A DNA stretch of 50,463 nucleotides from JAKJEP01 sp964580995. GTDB lineage: Bacteria > Planctomycetota > Phycisphaerae > Sedimentisphaerales > SM23-30. A model generated the notes under the pieces. That model did no database searches, had not been told where the DNA came from, and saw only the letters and a program-made list of their open reading frames with translations. Positions within the stretch are counted from its first letter, which is position 1, and the number at the start of each line of letters is the position of its first letter. The stretch covers positions 1 to 50,463 of the forward strand of contig CAZOMV010000033.1 in NCBI GenBank assembly GCA_964580995.1. The letters are read 5' to 3'. A program made the position numbers and the translations under genes. Positions 8,831 through 17,620 of this stretch are shown here, in pieces.

Positions 8831-9273
8831 TCCCGCCGATGCAAATAAACCCAAAAGGCCTTTTCGCAAAAAAAGGATTTCTAAACGCAATGTTTTATCC
8901 TGAATACCTGGCAACGTGGTACATATCGTTATGAACGATAAAGGAACCAGGTCAGTTATTGGTTATCGGTTATCAGCAATTGGTGATCGGTTACTGGTTA
9001 TTGGTTAATGGTTCAGGCTTCACCTGTCATCTGGTCGGATTGAAAGAAAGAAATTACAAGTTACGAATTACAAGGGTAGTTATTGGTTATCCGGGATCGG
9101 TTAGTGGTACAGGTCCTGCCGCCTTCGTAGCTTTCGTGAGCTTCGTGGTGAAAGAAATAGTTATCCGTTATTGGTATCCGTTATCGGTGACTGACGGCAG
9201 CGGCCAGCGGGAGCGTCGGCAGGGGCTGATGACCGCGGCATTTTGCCGTCTGCAGGATCTTCATGGTGAAATA
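8831..9273. repeat. Degenerate intergenic repeat block between convergent genes
   Basis: No gene is supported. The interval is built of the same words as 951-1172: GGTTATCGGTTATCAG, GGTTACTGGTTATTGG, CATCTGGTCGGATT (9028-9041) and GCAGCGGCCAGCGGGAGCG (near 9200). It also has GAGCTTCGTGGTGAA, a word that recurs at the right edge of the window. It separates the rightward oxidoreductase gene from the end of the leftward operon. Confidence 0.6.
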
Positions 9274-10458
9274 TCATTTCAGAGAGGAAGGAGGTAAAAC
9301 GAAGGACGTTTTTTTGTACGTTAGGCTAAAACATAAAAGGGATATTCCGCCTATAATACTCGCGAGAATCAGGGCGGCGTGATACGAATGGCACCGGTCA
9401 TAAATCAATCCCCCGGCTGGCGCGGCGAAGAGGGCGGTAATACCGTGGGCCGCCAGGATCATGGGATACACCATGCCGAAGTTTTCATGGCCGTATTCTT
9501 CGGCCACTTGGGCGGGAAGATTGGCGAGCATTCCCCCATAACTCATACCCACCAGCCAGATGATTCCCAGCATCAGGGCACTGGTTACGCCGCCAGCAGC
9601 CAGCAGCAGGGCGGTGCCGGCTACCATGCCCAGCAGGATTTGGATCGTGGCGGATTTGAGCCGATCATGGAGAAATCCGCCGATGATGCGGCCCAGGGTA
9701 TTCCCGATGGCCAGCATAAAAATAGCCAGCAACCCCGTCGAATTGCCGTAGCCGAAAGAAATCGCCATCGGCTTGAGATTCCCAATAATCATCAGGCCGG
9801 GAAACGTACCCAGTGCGGAGGTCAGGGCGAGGATATAGAAACGCTTCGAGGAAAATACCTGCCGGTAGTGGATCGTGGCGGTAGATTTTCTCCGATGGTA
9901 GTGGGGGGGATTGCAAATGATTAGGGCACTAATCAGGATCAAGCCGCCTAAGATGACACTCAGTAGCTTGAAAATGCTCATTACCTCCCACTGGCGATTG
10001 ATCAGGGCCTGCGCTATCGAGGATAACATGATAGCGCCGCATCCGTAACCGGCAATCACCATGCCGCAGGCCAGGCCTTTTTGTTTTTCAAACCATCGGA
10101 TGCTCAAGGCCAGCACCGTGACATATCCAAAACCGATGGCCAGGCCCGTACCGATACTGTAGCCCAGCCAGAGAATATAAAAATTCCTGCCGCTGCAACC
10201 CGCGATCCCATATCCCGCAAAAATCAGCAGCGCACAGATGAGGATCATCGGGCGGGGACCGATTTTGCCCTCCATTCGGCCGGTTAACATCGTTACGGAA
10301 GTAAACAGGCAGATCATCGTGCCAAATACGATCTGGGTCTGGGTGGTGCTGTAGCCATAATCGGTGACCAATTCCGGCACGAACACACTCCAGGCATAGA
10401 TTCCCCCCAGACACAGATTGATTACAATCGAAGCAGCTAATACGAAATATCTTTTCAC
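9274..10458 (-). CDS. OFA-type major facilitator superfamily permease
   Basis: A 394-residue, 12-helix MFS transporter. The start VKRYFVLAASIVINLCLGGIYAWSVF and the loop GRMEGKIGPRP between helices 2 and 3 match the oxalate/formate antiporter (OFA) subfamily, which imports organic anions or sugar acids. The likely start is GTG at 10458 (GGAAA upstream); an alternative TTG at 10548 would overlap the SDR gene and add 30 unlikely residues. It is the last gene of the eleven-gene minus-strand operon, so it is the obvious uptake route for that pathway's substrate. Substrate cannot be read from the sequence. Confidence 0.82.
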   Translation of the reverse strand: MKRYFVLAASIVINLCLGGIYAWSVFVPELVTDYGYSTTQTQIVFGTMICLFTSVTMLTGRMEGKIGPRPMILICALLIFAGYGIAGCSGRNFYILWLGYSIGTGLAIGFGYVTVLALSIRWFEKQKGLACGMVIAGYGCGAIMLSSIAQALINRQWEVMSIFKLLSVILGGLILISALIICNPPHYHRRKSTATIHYRQVFSSKRFYILALTSALGTFPGLMIIGNLKPMAISFGYGNSTGLLAIFMLAIGNTLGRIIGGFLHDRLKSATIQILLGMVAGTALLLAAGGVTSALMLGIIWLVGMSYGGMLANLPAQVAEEYGHENFGMVYPMILAAHGITALFAAPAGGLIYDRCHSYHAALILASIIGGISLLCFSLTYKKTSFVLPPSSLK

Positions 10459-10522
10459 GGCAAAAGGTTTCCTGAAAACATTTTTACGTTCACCTGGGTG
10501 ATGAGCCAATCCAACCTCGATT

Positions 10523-11302
10523 TTAACGGGCCAGGTACCCGCCGTCAATATACAGCAGATGTCCGGTTACCATGGACGAAGCATCCGAAGCCAGGTATAA
10601 GACTCCCCCCACGATCTCGTCCGGCTCTCCCACCCGTCCCAGCGGGATATTGGCTTCCATTTTTTTTAACATGGCTTGCGGATCCGGGAATTTGCTCAAA
10701 GTCACCTCAAAGCCCCAGGAGCGGAACTGACAGGGTACAATCCCATTCACGCGAATCCCGAGCGGCGCCCATTCGACCGCCAGCATGCGCGTCAGTCCGT
10801 TAATCCCGCCCTTGCTGGTCGCATAGGCCGATATGCCGCGATCAATGCCCGCGATTCCATAAATCGAAGACATATTGATGATGCTTCCTTTTTTCTTCTT
10901 TTCCATAACCCGCCCGGCCGCCTGGCAGCAGAGAAACGTTCCTTTGAGATTCACATCAATCACATGCATCCAGTCCTCCACCGAAATGGTAAGCGAGGAA
11001 CAATATTTAGTGGCCGCCGCGCTGTTGATCAAAATATCAATGGTCCCGAACTTTTTTACCGTACTTGCCACCACCTGGTCAACATCCTTTTGGCTGGACA
11101 CATCGCACTGGACCGCCAGCGCCTCCCTCCCCTCTTTCCGGACCAGCTCCGCCGTTTCCTGTGCCCCCTCCTCACTCAGATCCGCGGCGACAACATGTGC
11201 TCCATATTGCGCCAGCCCCACAGCCATTACCCGGCCCAGCCCGCCTCCCGCACCGGTGATTACTGCTAACCGCCCCGACAAATCAAAGTAATTCTTTCCC
11301 AT
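10523..11302 (-). CDS. Short-chain dehydrogenase/reductase
   Basis: A classical 259-residue SDR. The cofactor motif is TGAGGGLG (residues 16-23); Asp at about 41 (AADLS) suggests NAD rather than NADP. Further motifs are NSAA (about 93-96), the Ser in NMSS (about 145) and the catalytic Y160xxxK164. The C-terminal LYIDGGYLAR is the usual SDR end. It resembles gluconate 5-dehydrogenase and glucose 1-dehydrogenase-type enzymes. ATG with AGGAGAG 8 nt upstream. Within the operon it presumably oxidises or reduces the sugar or sugar acid before phosphorylation or cleavage. The exact substrate is not deducible. Confidence 0.9.
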   Translation of the reverse strand: MGKNYFDLSGRLAVITGAGGGLGRVMAVGLAQYGAHVVAADLSEEGAQETAELVRKEGREALAVQCDVSSQKDVDQVVASTVKKFGTIDILINSAAATKYCSSLTISVEDWMHVIDVNLKGTFLCCQAAGRVMEKKKKGSIINMSSIYGIAGIDRGISAYATSKGGINGLTRMLAVEWAPLGIRVNGIVPCQFRSWGFEVTLSKFPDPQAMLKKMEANIPLGRVGEPDEIVGGVLYLASDASSMVTGHLLYIDGGYLAR

Positions 11303-11347
11303 GCTATGTCTCTCCTATTATGTAAACATTATTCCAAAGTTAATAAT

Positions 11348-12859
11348 CTAAAACTCCGTTGCGGCCAGGCGGTGCATATTGTTTTTCAGTTGGGCATAAA
11401 GATCCTTATATATGGCAAAAACCTTTTGATAATGTTCGTGCCATCGGGCATCCGGTTCAATGGTTTTTCGCAGCGACAGGCATTCCCGCGCGGTTTTTTC
11501 CAGATCCGGGTAAAAGCCGGCTCCCGCTCCCGCCAAAATAGCTGCTCCGAAAACCGTACCGTTGGCACGGACCGGCAGGGAAATGGGAACGTTCAGAACG
11601 GACGCAATGATTTTCAGCCAAAACTCATTGTTCCCGCCGCCCACGGCCATGAGGCGGTTCAGTTGCAAGCCCAGCCTTTGCGCCTCCTGGTAGTTGTCAT
11701 TAATCGCAAAAGCAGCGCCTTCCATAATGGCTCTGACCATATGTCCGCGCGTGGTGGAAAGCGATAATCCAAATAACGTCCCTTGGGCATAGGGATCCCA
11801 CAGGGGCGCCCTCTCGCCCATCATGTAGGGCAGAAATATCAATCGATCCGCACCGGGTGCAATCTGCGCGGCTTCCTCGGTCAGTTGGCGGTAGATGTCC
11901 TCTTCCCCGCCCGGGCCGGACTTTTGTGTGAACTGGTCGCGGATCCATTTCAGCGAAGCTCCGGTGGCGCTCATAGGCCCATAGATCACGGTATTCCGGG
12001 GGGAAACATGATAGATTTCCGCCAGGTTCCCGCACTCGATCCAGGAATCCATACCCATGATAAGGACGGAAGAGGTTCCCATGATCAGCGCCCCATCTCC
12101 TTTGCCCACAATTCCCACCGCCAGAGCGGCCGCATTTGCATCCACGATGCCGGCGACGATGGGGATTCCCGCGGGCAGCCCGGTGGCCAGGGATGCCTCG
12201 GCGGAAACCTGCCCCACCACTGCCGCTGGCTCATAAACCTTCGGCAGAAGGCTGTGCGGAATTTCGAAGAAATCCGTGATTTCCTCGGACCATCTTTGCG
12301 TGCGGACATCAAACATTTGGCTGAGGCTGGCATGGGACAGATCAATGTAATAATCACAGCCCAGCTTATATGCAATGTAGGAATTCACGTTTAAAATCTG
12401 GGCCGTTTTCCGGAATAATTCCGGTTCATTCTCCTTAAACCACAGTACTTTAGACAGGATGTAGGATGCATCCGTTCGATTGCCGGTGATGTTCCTGATT
12501 CGCTCTTCCCCAAAGACCTCCCGGATTTTCCGGCATTGCGGAGCCGAACGGGTATCCATCCAGATCAGGGCGTTACGCAGCGGCCTTCCCCCGGCATCCA
12601 GGGGAACCAGCGCCGGCGCCTGCGAGGTTATGCCGATTCCTTTGATTTTCCTGACCAGACTAACATTTTGACTGATATCCTGAAGAACCTTCCGGGTACC
12701 GGCCCACCAGGTGTTGCTATCCTGTTCCGCCCACCCGGCATAAGGATGGATGGTGGAATGTTCATAATTGCTCTGGCACAGCTCGGTCCCATCGACGGCA
12801 AAGACCGCCGCTTTGATGTTGGTCGTGCCGATATCAATACCCAAAAGACAATCGCTCAT
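11348..12859 (-). CDS. FGGY-family carbohydrate kinase (xylulokinase-like)
   Basis: The 503-residue protein has the FGGY N-domain start LLGIDIGTTNIKAAVF (phosphate 1 motif), the WAEQDSNTWW segment common to gluconate/xylulose kinases, WMDTRSAPQC, the IVDANAAALAVG loop, and the C-domain motifs LPYMMGERAPLWDP and MAVGGGNNEFW. Length is normal for xylulokinase and gluconokinase. It phosphorylates a sugar, polyol or sugar acid with ATP in the cytoplasm. It lies between the SDR and URO-D genes (about 30-45 bp gaps), and the operon encodes a second, PfkB-type kinase, so the two probably act on different intermediates or positions. Confidence 0.9.
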   Translation of the reverse strand: MSDCLLGIDIGTTNIKAAVFAVDGTELCQSNYEHSTIHPYAGWAEQDSNTWWAGTRKVLQDISQNVSLVRKIKGIGITSQAPALVPLDAGGRPLRNALIWMDTRSAPQCRKIREVFGEERIRNITGNRTDASYILSKVLWFKENEPELFRKTAQILNVNSYIAYKLGCDYYIDLSHASLSQMFDVRTQRWSEEITDFFEIPHSLLPKVYEPAAVVGQVSAEASLATGLPAGIPIVAGIVDANAAALAVGIVGKGDGALIMGTSSVLIMGMDSWIECGNLAEIYHVSPRNTVIYGPMSATGASLKWIRDQFTQKSGPGGEEDIYRQLTEEAAQIAPGADRLIFLPYMMGERAPLWDPYAQGTLFGLSLSTTRGHMVRAIMEGAAFAINDNYQEAQRLGLQLNRLMAVGGGNNEFWLKIIASVLNVPISLPVRANGTVFGAAILAGAGAGFYPDLEKTARECLSLRKTIEPDARWHEHYQKVFAIYKDLYAQLKNNMHRLAATEF

Positions 12860-12889
12860 CTTTCCATTTCCTTCCAGAAAAAAATCCTC

Positions 12890-13984
12890 TTACCGGGTCG
12901 GGGGATGGGTCTTATAGGAATGTACGCTCTCCAGCAAGGCCTTAATATTTTCTTTCGGCATATCGGGCATGATGTTTAGGGCGCCCAGGATCAGTCCGTT
13001 GTTTCGGGCCAGGATTTCCACCGTTTTGCGAACGTTGTTCCTCACGTCATCGGGGGAACCTTTTTGCAGGGCCTCCTGGCAGTCGATTCCCCCGTAAAAG
13101 GTAAGCCGGGAACCATATTTCTGCTGTAAATCTTCAATTGGCATGGCGGTCGCCTGGACCGGATGCAGAACATCCAATCCGATTTCTATCATGTCATCCA
13201 GAAACATCCGGCAGTCGCCGCAGGAATGGTGCATGACCGGAATACGACGTTGCTTATAGACCGACCAGATGCGCGCCAGCCGGGGCTTGAACAGCTCCCG
13301 CCACATGGCCAGCGACATGGCCGGACCCGTCTGCAAACCATAATCATCCCCCGTATGCCCGCAGGTAATGTCATAGGAGACTATTTTCTCCGCCATCGCT
13401 ACCCGGTACTCGGTTATCTTGTCCAAAAGGCTTTCTACTTCTGGCCGGTGTTCGTGGCAATTGATGAAAAAATTCTCATATCCCATCAGCACCCAGGCTC
13501 TTTCAAATAACGAGAGGAACTGTGCGATTCGGGTCGCAAATCCCGCCTGCTTGAGCTTGCTTAACTGTTGTTCCACCTGATAAAACATGCCGGGAATGGC
13601 AAGGTCAGGAGGCTGGTAATTACGCAAAGCCTCAAGGGTATCCAGGGGGTGCACCACGGGACGCTGCCCGTACCCGCCGGCTAATTCCCAGCCCACCCCC
13701 CAGCGATCATATACAATATTCTTGTCCGGAGCGGGAAAGGCAAAACCATTCGCAATGGCAAATTCAGCAAGCGGCTTATTCTTCAGAAAACAAAAAATGT
13801 CATCCATCACATAAAGCGGCTGAAAATCATTGCTTCCCACATAGGCGGAAAACTCCTCATCGGACATATGGAACGCGGCTGCGTATTGCCGTTTGGTCTC
13901 CTCGTTGGAGAAACCAATATCAACGGGCAGGCCATCGCTTTTTTTCTTCGCGATAGCGCATAGTATTTTTTGTTTCGGCGTCAT
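12890..13984 (-). CDS. Uroporphyrinogen decarboxylase-like protein (corrinoid methyltransferase superfamily)
   Basis: The 364-residue protein belongs to the URO-D/MtaA superfamily by its TIM-barrel pattern, the HHSCGDC segment (His-x-Cys type metal ligands used by cobalamin methyltransferases such as MtaA/MtbA) and the C-terminal FYGGIDCQEAL and GALNIMPD motifs. The start is ATG at 13984 with AAAGG upstream; a TTG start at 14011 would add nine residues. True heme-synthesis HemE motifs are not obvious, so a role in tetrapyrrole synthesis is unlikely. Its place inside a sugar operon points to a methyl-transfer or decarboxylation step on a sugar-derived compound, for example demethylation, but no corrinoid-binding partner is encoded nearby. 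Confidence 0.8.
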   Translation of the reverse strand: MTPKQKILCAIAKKKSDGLPVDIGFSNEETKRQYAAAFHMSDEEFSAYVGSNDFQPLYVMDDIFCFLKNKPLAEFAIANGFAFPAPDKNIVYDRWGVGWELAGGYGQRPVVHPLDTLEALRNYQPPDLAIPGMFYQVEQQLSKLKQAGFATRIAQFLSLFERAWVLMGYENFFINCHEHRPEVESLLDKITEYRVAMAEKIVSYDITCGHTGDDYGLQTGPAMSLAMWRELFKPRLARIWSVYKQRRIPVMHHSCGDCRMFLDDMIEIGLDVLHPVQATAMPIEDLQQKYGSRLTFYGGIDCQEALQKGSPDDVRNNVRKTVEILARNNGLILGALNIMPDMPKENIKALLESVHSYKTHPPTR

Positions 13985-14014
13985 ACAAACCTTTCTATCC
14001 GCAACGTCCAAGGC

Positions 14015-14683
14015 TTATGGGCGTCTTTGGGCCATAGCTTCCTGTTCCGCGATTTCTACCCCGGCACCGACCCCCAGCCGGGTAGCCCCCGCCTCTATCA
14101 GGGCCAGGGCCTTCTCCAGGCTGCGAATCTTGCCCGAAGCCTTGACTCCCATCCCGGCCCCGACGCTCTGTCGCATCAGCCTGATGTCTTCCACCGTTGC
14201 CCCTCCTTCGGTAAAACCGCTGCACGTCTTGACAAATTTCGCGCCCGCCTGCTTCGCGATCTCGCAGGCCTTGACCTTTTCTTCCTCCGTCAATAACATG
14301 GTTTCTATGATTACCTTCACGACTTTCCCCCTGGCGGCCTGAACCACCCCTTCGATATCCTTTTTTACCATGTCATAATCCCCCGCTTTTATGGCGCCGA
14401 CATTGATTACCATGTCAAATTCTTTTGCTCCCTGGGTTTCGGCCTGCCTGGTTTCCTGCGCCTTGATCTCCGGTGTCGTAGCTCCCAGCGGAAATCCGAT
14501 AGTCGTACAAACGTTAATAGGGGTATCTTTCAGCAGTTCCACAGCGAACGCTACATTATACGGATTTACACACACCGATTTAAATTGGTACCGCTTAGCC
14601 TCCTCACAAAGCTTCTGGATGTCTTTTTTTGTGGCCCAGGACTGAAGCAAGGTATGATCTATGTAATTGACTATACTTTTCAT
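14015..14683 (-). CDS. Deoxyribose-phosphate aldolase family protein, copy B (atypical)
   Basis: A 222-residue DeoC-family TIM barrel. The Schiff-base Lys is K152 in FVKTCSGF, where TS-T is usual; D90 (EFDMVINVG) and K181 (GVKASG) of the proton relay are present. Two phosphate-site features are unusual: the GG after KASG reads GK (184-185), and the C-terminal phosphate loop is GVGAGVE instead of a Gly-Ser type loop. The protein may therefore cleave a substrate without the usual phosphate, or with another group. ATG with AGGAG 9 nt upstream. A 127-bp gap to the upstream DUF6786 gene contains a small stem-loop. Confidence 0.85.
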   Translation of the reverse strand: MKSIVNYIDHTLLQSWATKKDIQKLCEEAKRYQFKSVCVNPYNVAFAVELLKDTPINVCTTIGFPLGATTPEIKAQETRQAETQGAKEFDMVINVGAIKAGDYDMVKKDIEGVVQAARGKVVKVIIETMLLTEEEKVKACEIAKQAGAKFVKTCSGFTEGGATVEDIRLMRQSVGAGMGVKASGKIRSLEKALALIEAGATRLGVGAGVEIAEQEAMAQRRP

Positions 14684-14717
14684 AACGAGACTCCTGCAAA
14701 ATCTTTGTAAACTTTTG

Positions 14718-14739
14718 GGCCTGATTTTCCAGACAGGCC
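14718..14739. other. Stem-loop in the gap upstream of DeoC-B
   Basis: GGCCTG (14718-14723) and CAGGCC (14734-14739) pair perfectly around a 10-nt loop in the 127-bp gap inside the operon, the longest gap but for the UlaG/E1-alpha one. No T-tract follows on the minus strand, so a terminator is unlikely; it could be an RNA-processing site. Confidence 0.3.
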
Positions 14740-14810
14740 GGTCAAAATTGCAAATGGATGCTGATACTCTTCAAGGTAACCGCGCCAATAAATAATCCTG
14801 GGCGTGTTTT

Positions 14811-15872
14811 TCAACGGATAGCTGGCGATACCAGCAGATGGGCCGCCTCCAAAACCGCCGGCCGCGAACCGCGATAGGCCCAGGTTTGGGCATTGCCGTC
14901 ATACCGGCTCATCCCGGTGCCCTTGCCGATGGCCGGTTCGTGATATTCCAGCTCGCTGAAACTGCCCAGCCCGCTGTTGACATTGCAGGCCTGCGCCAAA
15001 TAGCCCAGATCCTGATGGTCCTCCCGCGGCACATCGATATACTCGCCGGAAGGATTCACCATAAAATTGCGAATAATCAAGGCCCAATGGGCTCCTTCCT
15101 GATACAGGTATCCGGCCCGGCCCCCCGTTGCCGCCGCCCGGATGCCGAGCTTATGTTCGCCTTCCTGCCGCATCTTGTAGCAAATCAGGTGATCGTCCAC
15201 CAGCAAATCTTCCGGACCGATGGTGCCTTTCGTACCAAAATAAATTTTGGGTTGCGATTTACTGTACGTCGGAATCAGCAGGTCTCCGCCGTGCGGCATT
15301 TGCAGCAGGTTCCAGAGGCCTGCCTGGCTGCTTTCAGCCCCGCGGAGCATTTCCATCGACGAATACAAGGTGTAGCCGGCATATTCCAGGTCTTTCGCAT
15401 ACATTAAGCCCCGCTCATACCGTAGCGGATTGGCCGCCGGACCAATTCCCTTGATAATCTTCAGTTCGATTTTCTGTCGGGATCGCGCGGGTGTAATGGA
15501 AAACTGGTTCACCATCTGCACCTGACCGCCGTTTTTGACAATCTGGTACTGTCCTGGATCCAATTGCCGCGGCTGATAATAGGCCACCAGATCGGGAAAA
15601 TTCGGAAAGAAAAAATCGATTTCCGGTGCCAGCCAGGTCCGGTCGCCGCCGCTGTTGTGCCACTGGTCGCCGGCATAAAAGGCCTGGGCGGTTTCCGGGC
15701 TTTCCAAAGCCGTATGCGTCCAGAAAAAATTCTCGCCGCCGCGCGGACCGAACAAACCCAGAATCCGACCGCCGTAAGGCAGCAGCATGACCTGGGAACC
15801 GTCGGGACTCTCGAACAGTTCGGTGGCTTTCCCCACCTTCTTGAGCACATCCACTAATTTTTCTTTCTTCAC
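14811..15872 (-). CDS. DUF6786-like, galactose-mutarotase-fold protein
   Basis: A 353-residue protein with features of the aldose-epimerase/mutarotase-like superfamily. These are the LLPYGGRILGLFGP N-terminal strand pair, WHNSGGDRTWLAPE (a typical active-site face segment) and late conserved motifs with GYLYQEGAHWALIIRNF. It is most like DUF6786/DUF4380-type proteins common in planctomycetes; this assignment is from memory of family features. The GTG at 15872 was chosen because AAGGAG lies 6 nt upstream; a GTG at 15890 has no such site. No signal peptide. In the operon it may convert sugar anomers or bind a sugar acid. The function is not established. Confidence 0.65.
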   Translation of the reverse strand: MKKEKLVDVLKKVGKATELFESPDGSQVMLLPYGGRILGLFGPRGGENFFWTHTALESPETAQAFYAGDQWHNSGGDRTWLAPEIDFFFPNFPDLVAYYQPRQLDPGQYQIVKNGGQVQMVNQFSITPARSRQKIELKIIKGIGPAANPLRYERGLMYAKDLEYAGYTLYSSMEMLRGAESSQAGLWNLLQMPHGGDLLIPTYSKSQPKIYFGTKGTIGPEDLLVDDHLICYKMRQEGEHKLGIRAAATGGRAGYLYQEGAHWALIIRNFMVNPSGEYIDVPREDHQDLGYLAQACNVNSGLGSFSELEYHEPAIGKGTGMSRYDGNAQTWAYRGSRPAVLEAAHLLVSPAIR

Positions 15873-15924
15873 AGACCGCTCCTTTTCCACCGCGAGGGTA
15901 TGGCTAAAAACTTTTTACGATCCG

Positions 15925-16611
15925 TCAATATTTATCATTTTCCGCTACAGGAGCACCTTCGAGTACGGCCTCCGTCGAACCGACACCCAGACGGTCGGCT
16001 CCCTGCTGGAGAAAAGCCAGAGCTTTTTCATAGCTGCGTATGCCGCCGGAAGGTTTTACCTTAATCCGGCCGGCCGCCGTCTTCAGCATGACCTCCACCA
16101 CTTCGGGGGTGGCCGGCCCCTCCGCAAAGCCGGTCGAAGTCTTTATAAAATCAGCGCCCGCCTCGAGGGCCAGCTCGGTGGCTTTGGCAACCTGATCCAG
16201 CGTTAACAGGCAGGTCTCGAAAATGACTTTTACCAGCACCTTCCGCCGGTGCGCCTCCTCGACGACAGCCCGGATGTCGCTGCGGACGTAGTCATAAAGA
16301 CCGGACAAAAATTTCCCGATGTTCATCACCATATCCAGCTCCTGGGCCCCGTCCTCCATCGCCAGCCTGGCTTCCAGAACCTTGACCTCCGTGCGGCTCG
16401 CTCCGTGCGGAAAACCTACCACTGCGGATACCTTGACCCCGCTGCCCTCCAGTTGCTTTTTGGCGGTTGCCACATCACTGGGGCGGACACATACGGTGGC
16501 CACCTGGTATTTTTTGCCCAAGCGGCAGCCCTCGATGATATCCTGATCGGTGAAAGACGGCTTCAAAACCGCATGGTCAATGGTGGCCGCAACCTTTTCT
16601 CTTGTCCACAT
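15925..16611 (-). CDS. deoC: Deoxyribose-phosphate aldolase, copy A
   Basis: A 228-residue class I aldolase with all expected landmarks: D93 (ELDMVMNIG), the Schiff-base K157 in FIKTSTGF, and K186 in VKPSGGIRS, with the GG phosphate motif intact, then GVGST near residue 209-213. DeoC reversibly cleaves 2-deoxyribose 5-phosphate to acetaldehyde and glyceraldehyde 3-phosphate. It sits 9 bp downstream of the PfkB kinase gene, which could supply a phosphorylated substrate. AAGGAG precedes the ATG. About a third of residues match copy B by eye, so the two are old paralogues rather than a recent duplication. Confidence 0.92.
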   Translation of the reverse strand: MWTREKVAATIDHAVLKPSFTDQDIIEGCRLGKKYQVATVCVRPSDVATAKKQLEGSGVKVSAVVGFPHGASRTEVKVLEARLAMEDGAQELDMVMNIGKFLSGLYDYVRSDIRAVVEEAHRRKVLVKVIFETCLLTLDQVAKATELALEAGADFIKTSTGFAEGPATPEVVEVMLKTAAGRIKVKPSGGIRSYEKALAFLQQGADRLGVGSTEAVLEGAPVAENDKY

Positions 16612-16620
16612 AATCTCTCC

Positions 16621-17550
16621 TTATCGTTTGCTAAATCGGTTTCGAAATTCGATAACTTCTGATTTGGCAGGCATTGCGTTAATAGCACCGAGGGTCAATA
16701 CCGACCGCGCCGATGCATACACCGCGAAGTGAACGGACTCGAGGAGATCCTGGTTCTCTGCCAGGCAATGCATTAAAGCTCCGCAAAAAATGTCCCCGGC
16801 CGCCGTTGAATCCAGGGCTTCCACTTTGGGGGGAGCTATGTGTTTTCTAATTTCCCGGTTTACGAGGATGACCCCGTTTTCCCCCAGGGTAATAATTGTG
16901 TTTTTGACCCCTTTGTCCAAAAACCATTGGGCCGCCTGGAAGGCCGAATCCCTATCCGTCACCGGGATTCCTGTCAGAAAGGCCGCTTCCGTTTCATTGG
17001 GCTTGATAAAATCCAGATACCCATAAACGGAATGGTCTATCGGCCCGGCCGGGGCCGGGTCCAGCAGGGTCTTTACCCCCAGCGCATGCGCCTTTTTGAT
17101 ACCGTATTCCACGAAGTCCCGGTTGATCTCGAGCTGAAATCCGATGATGCTGCAGTTTTGGATTAGTGGCACGTTTTTGTCAAAATCATCCGGCGTGAAG
17201 CGAAAATTTGCGCCCGGTGCCATCATGATCATATTTTTGCCTTCGCTATTTATCATTACTAAAGCGGCACCGGTGGGGGAACAACGATCCGTTCGCAAGC
17301 CCGTGATATTCACTCCGGACTCTCGATAGGTCTGGATGGCACTTTTTCCATAAATATCTTCCCCGACGCAGCCGATGAAGGCTACCTCACTTCCCAGCCG
17401 GGCCGCCGCCAGGGCCTGATTGGTCCCTTTGCCGCCCGTTTCGCTGATAAAGGTGCCGGCGGCTACCGTTTCGCCGACGCTGGGAAATCGCCGGCCCTTC
17501 ATCGACAAGGCCACTAAACAACTTCCTGCTATGACAATTTTTCCTGCCAT
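16621..17550 (-). CDS. PfkB-family sugar kinase (ribokinase-like)
   Basis: From the preferred ATG at 17550 the protein is 309 residues, the usual ribokinase length. It shows the N-terminal GxGGKGTNQAxAAARLG motif (PfkB signature 1, GGKGTNQALAAARLGS), the D-P-A-P-A-G-P strand end (LLDPAPAGPI) and PfkB signature 2 (DSTAAGDIFCGAL) with the catalytic Asp. In-frame starts at 17571 and 17586 are possible; neither has a clear ribosome site. It is adjacent to DeoC-A, so ribokinase or deoxyribokinase activity feeding the aldolase is a reasonable inference. A nearby FGGY kinase means it need not be the only phosphorylation step. Confidence 0.88.
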   Translation of the reverse strand: MAGKIVIAGSCLVALSMKGRRFPSVGETVAAGTFISETGGKGTNQALAAARLGSEVAFIGCVGEDIYGKSAIQTYRESGVNITGLRTDRCSPTGAALVMINSEGKNMIMMAPGANFRFTPDDFDKNVPLIQNCSIIGFQLEINRDFVEYGIKKAHALGVKTLLDPAPAGPIDHSVYGYLDFIKPNETEAAFLTGIPVTDRDSAFQAAQWFLDKGVKNTIITLGENGVILVNREIRKHIAPPKVEALDSTAAGDIFCGALMHCLAENQDLLESVHFAVYASARSVLTLGAINAMPAKSEVIEFRNRFSKR

Positions 17551-17620
17551 AAAACGTTCTATGCCTGTCATCCGCTGTATTGGCACGCGGAGAAAAACGA
17601 ACCAGTTGCGAGCCTGTACA

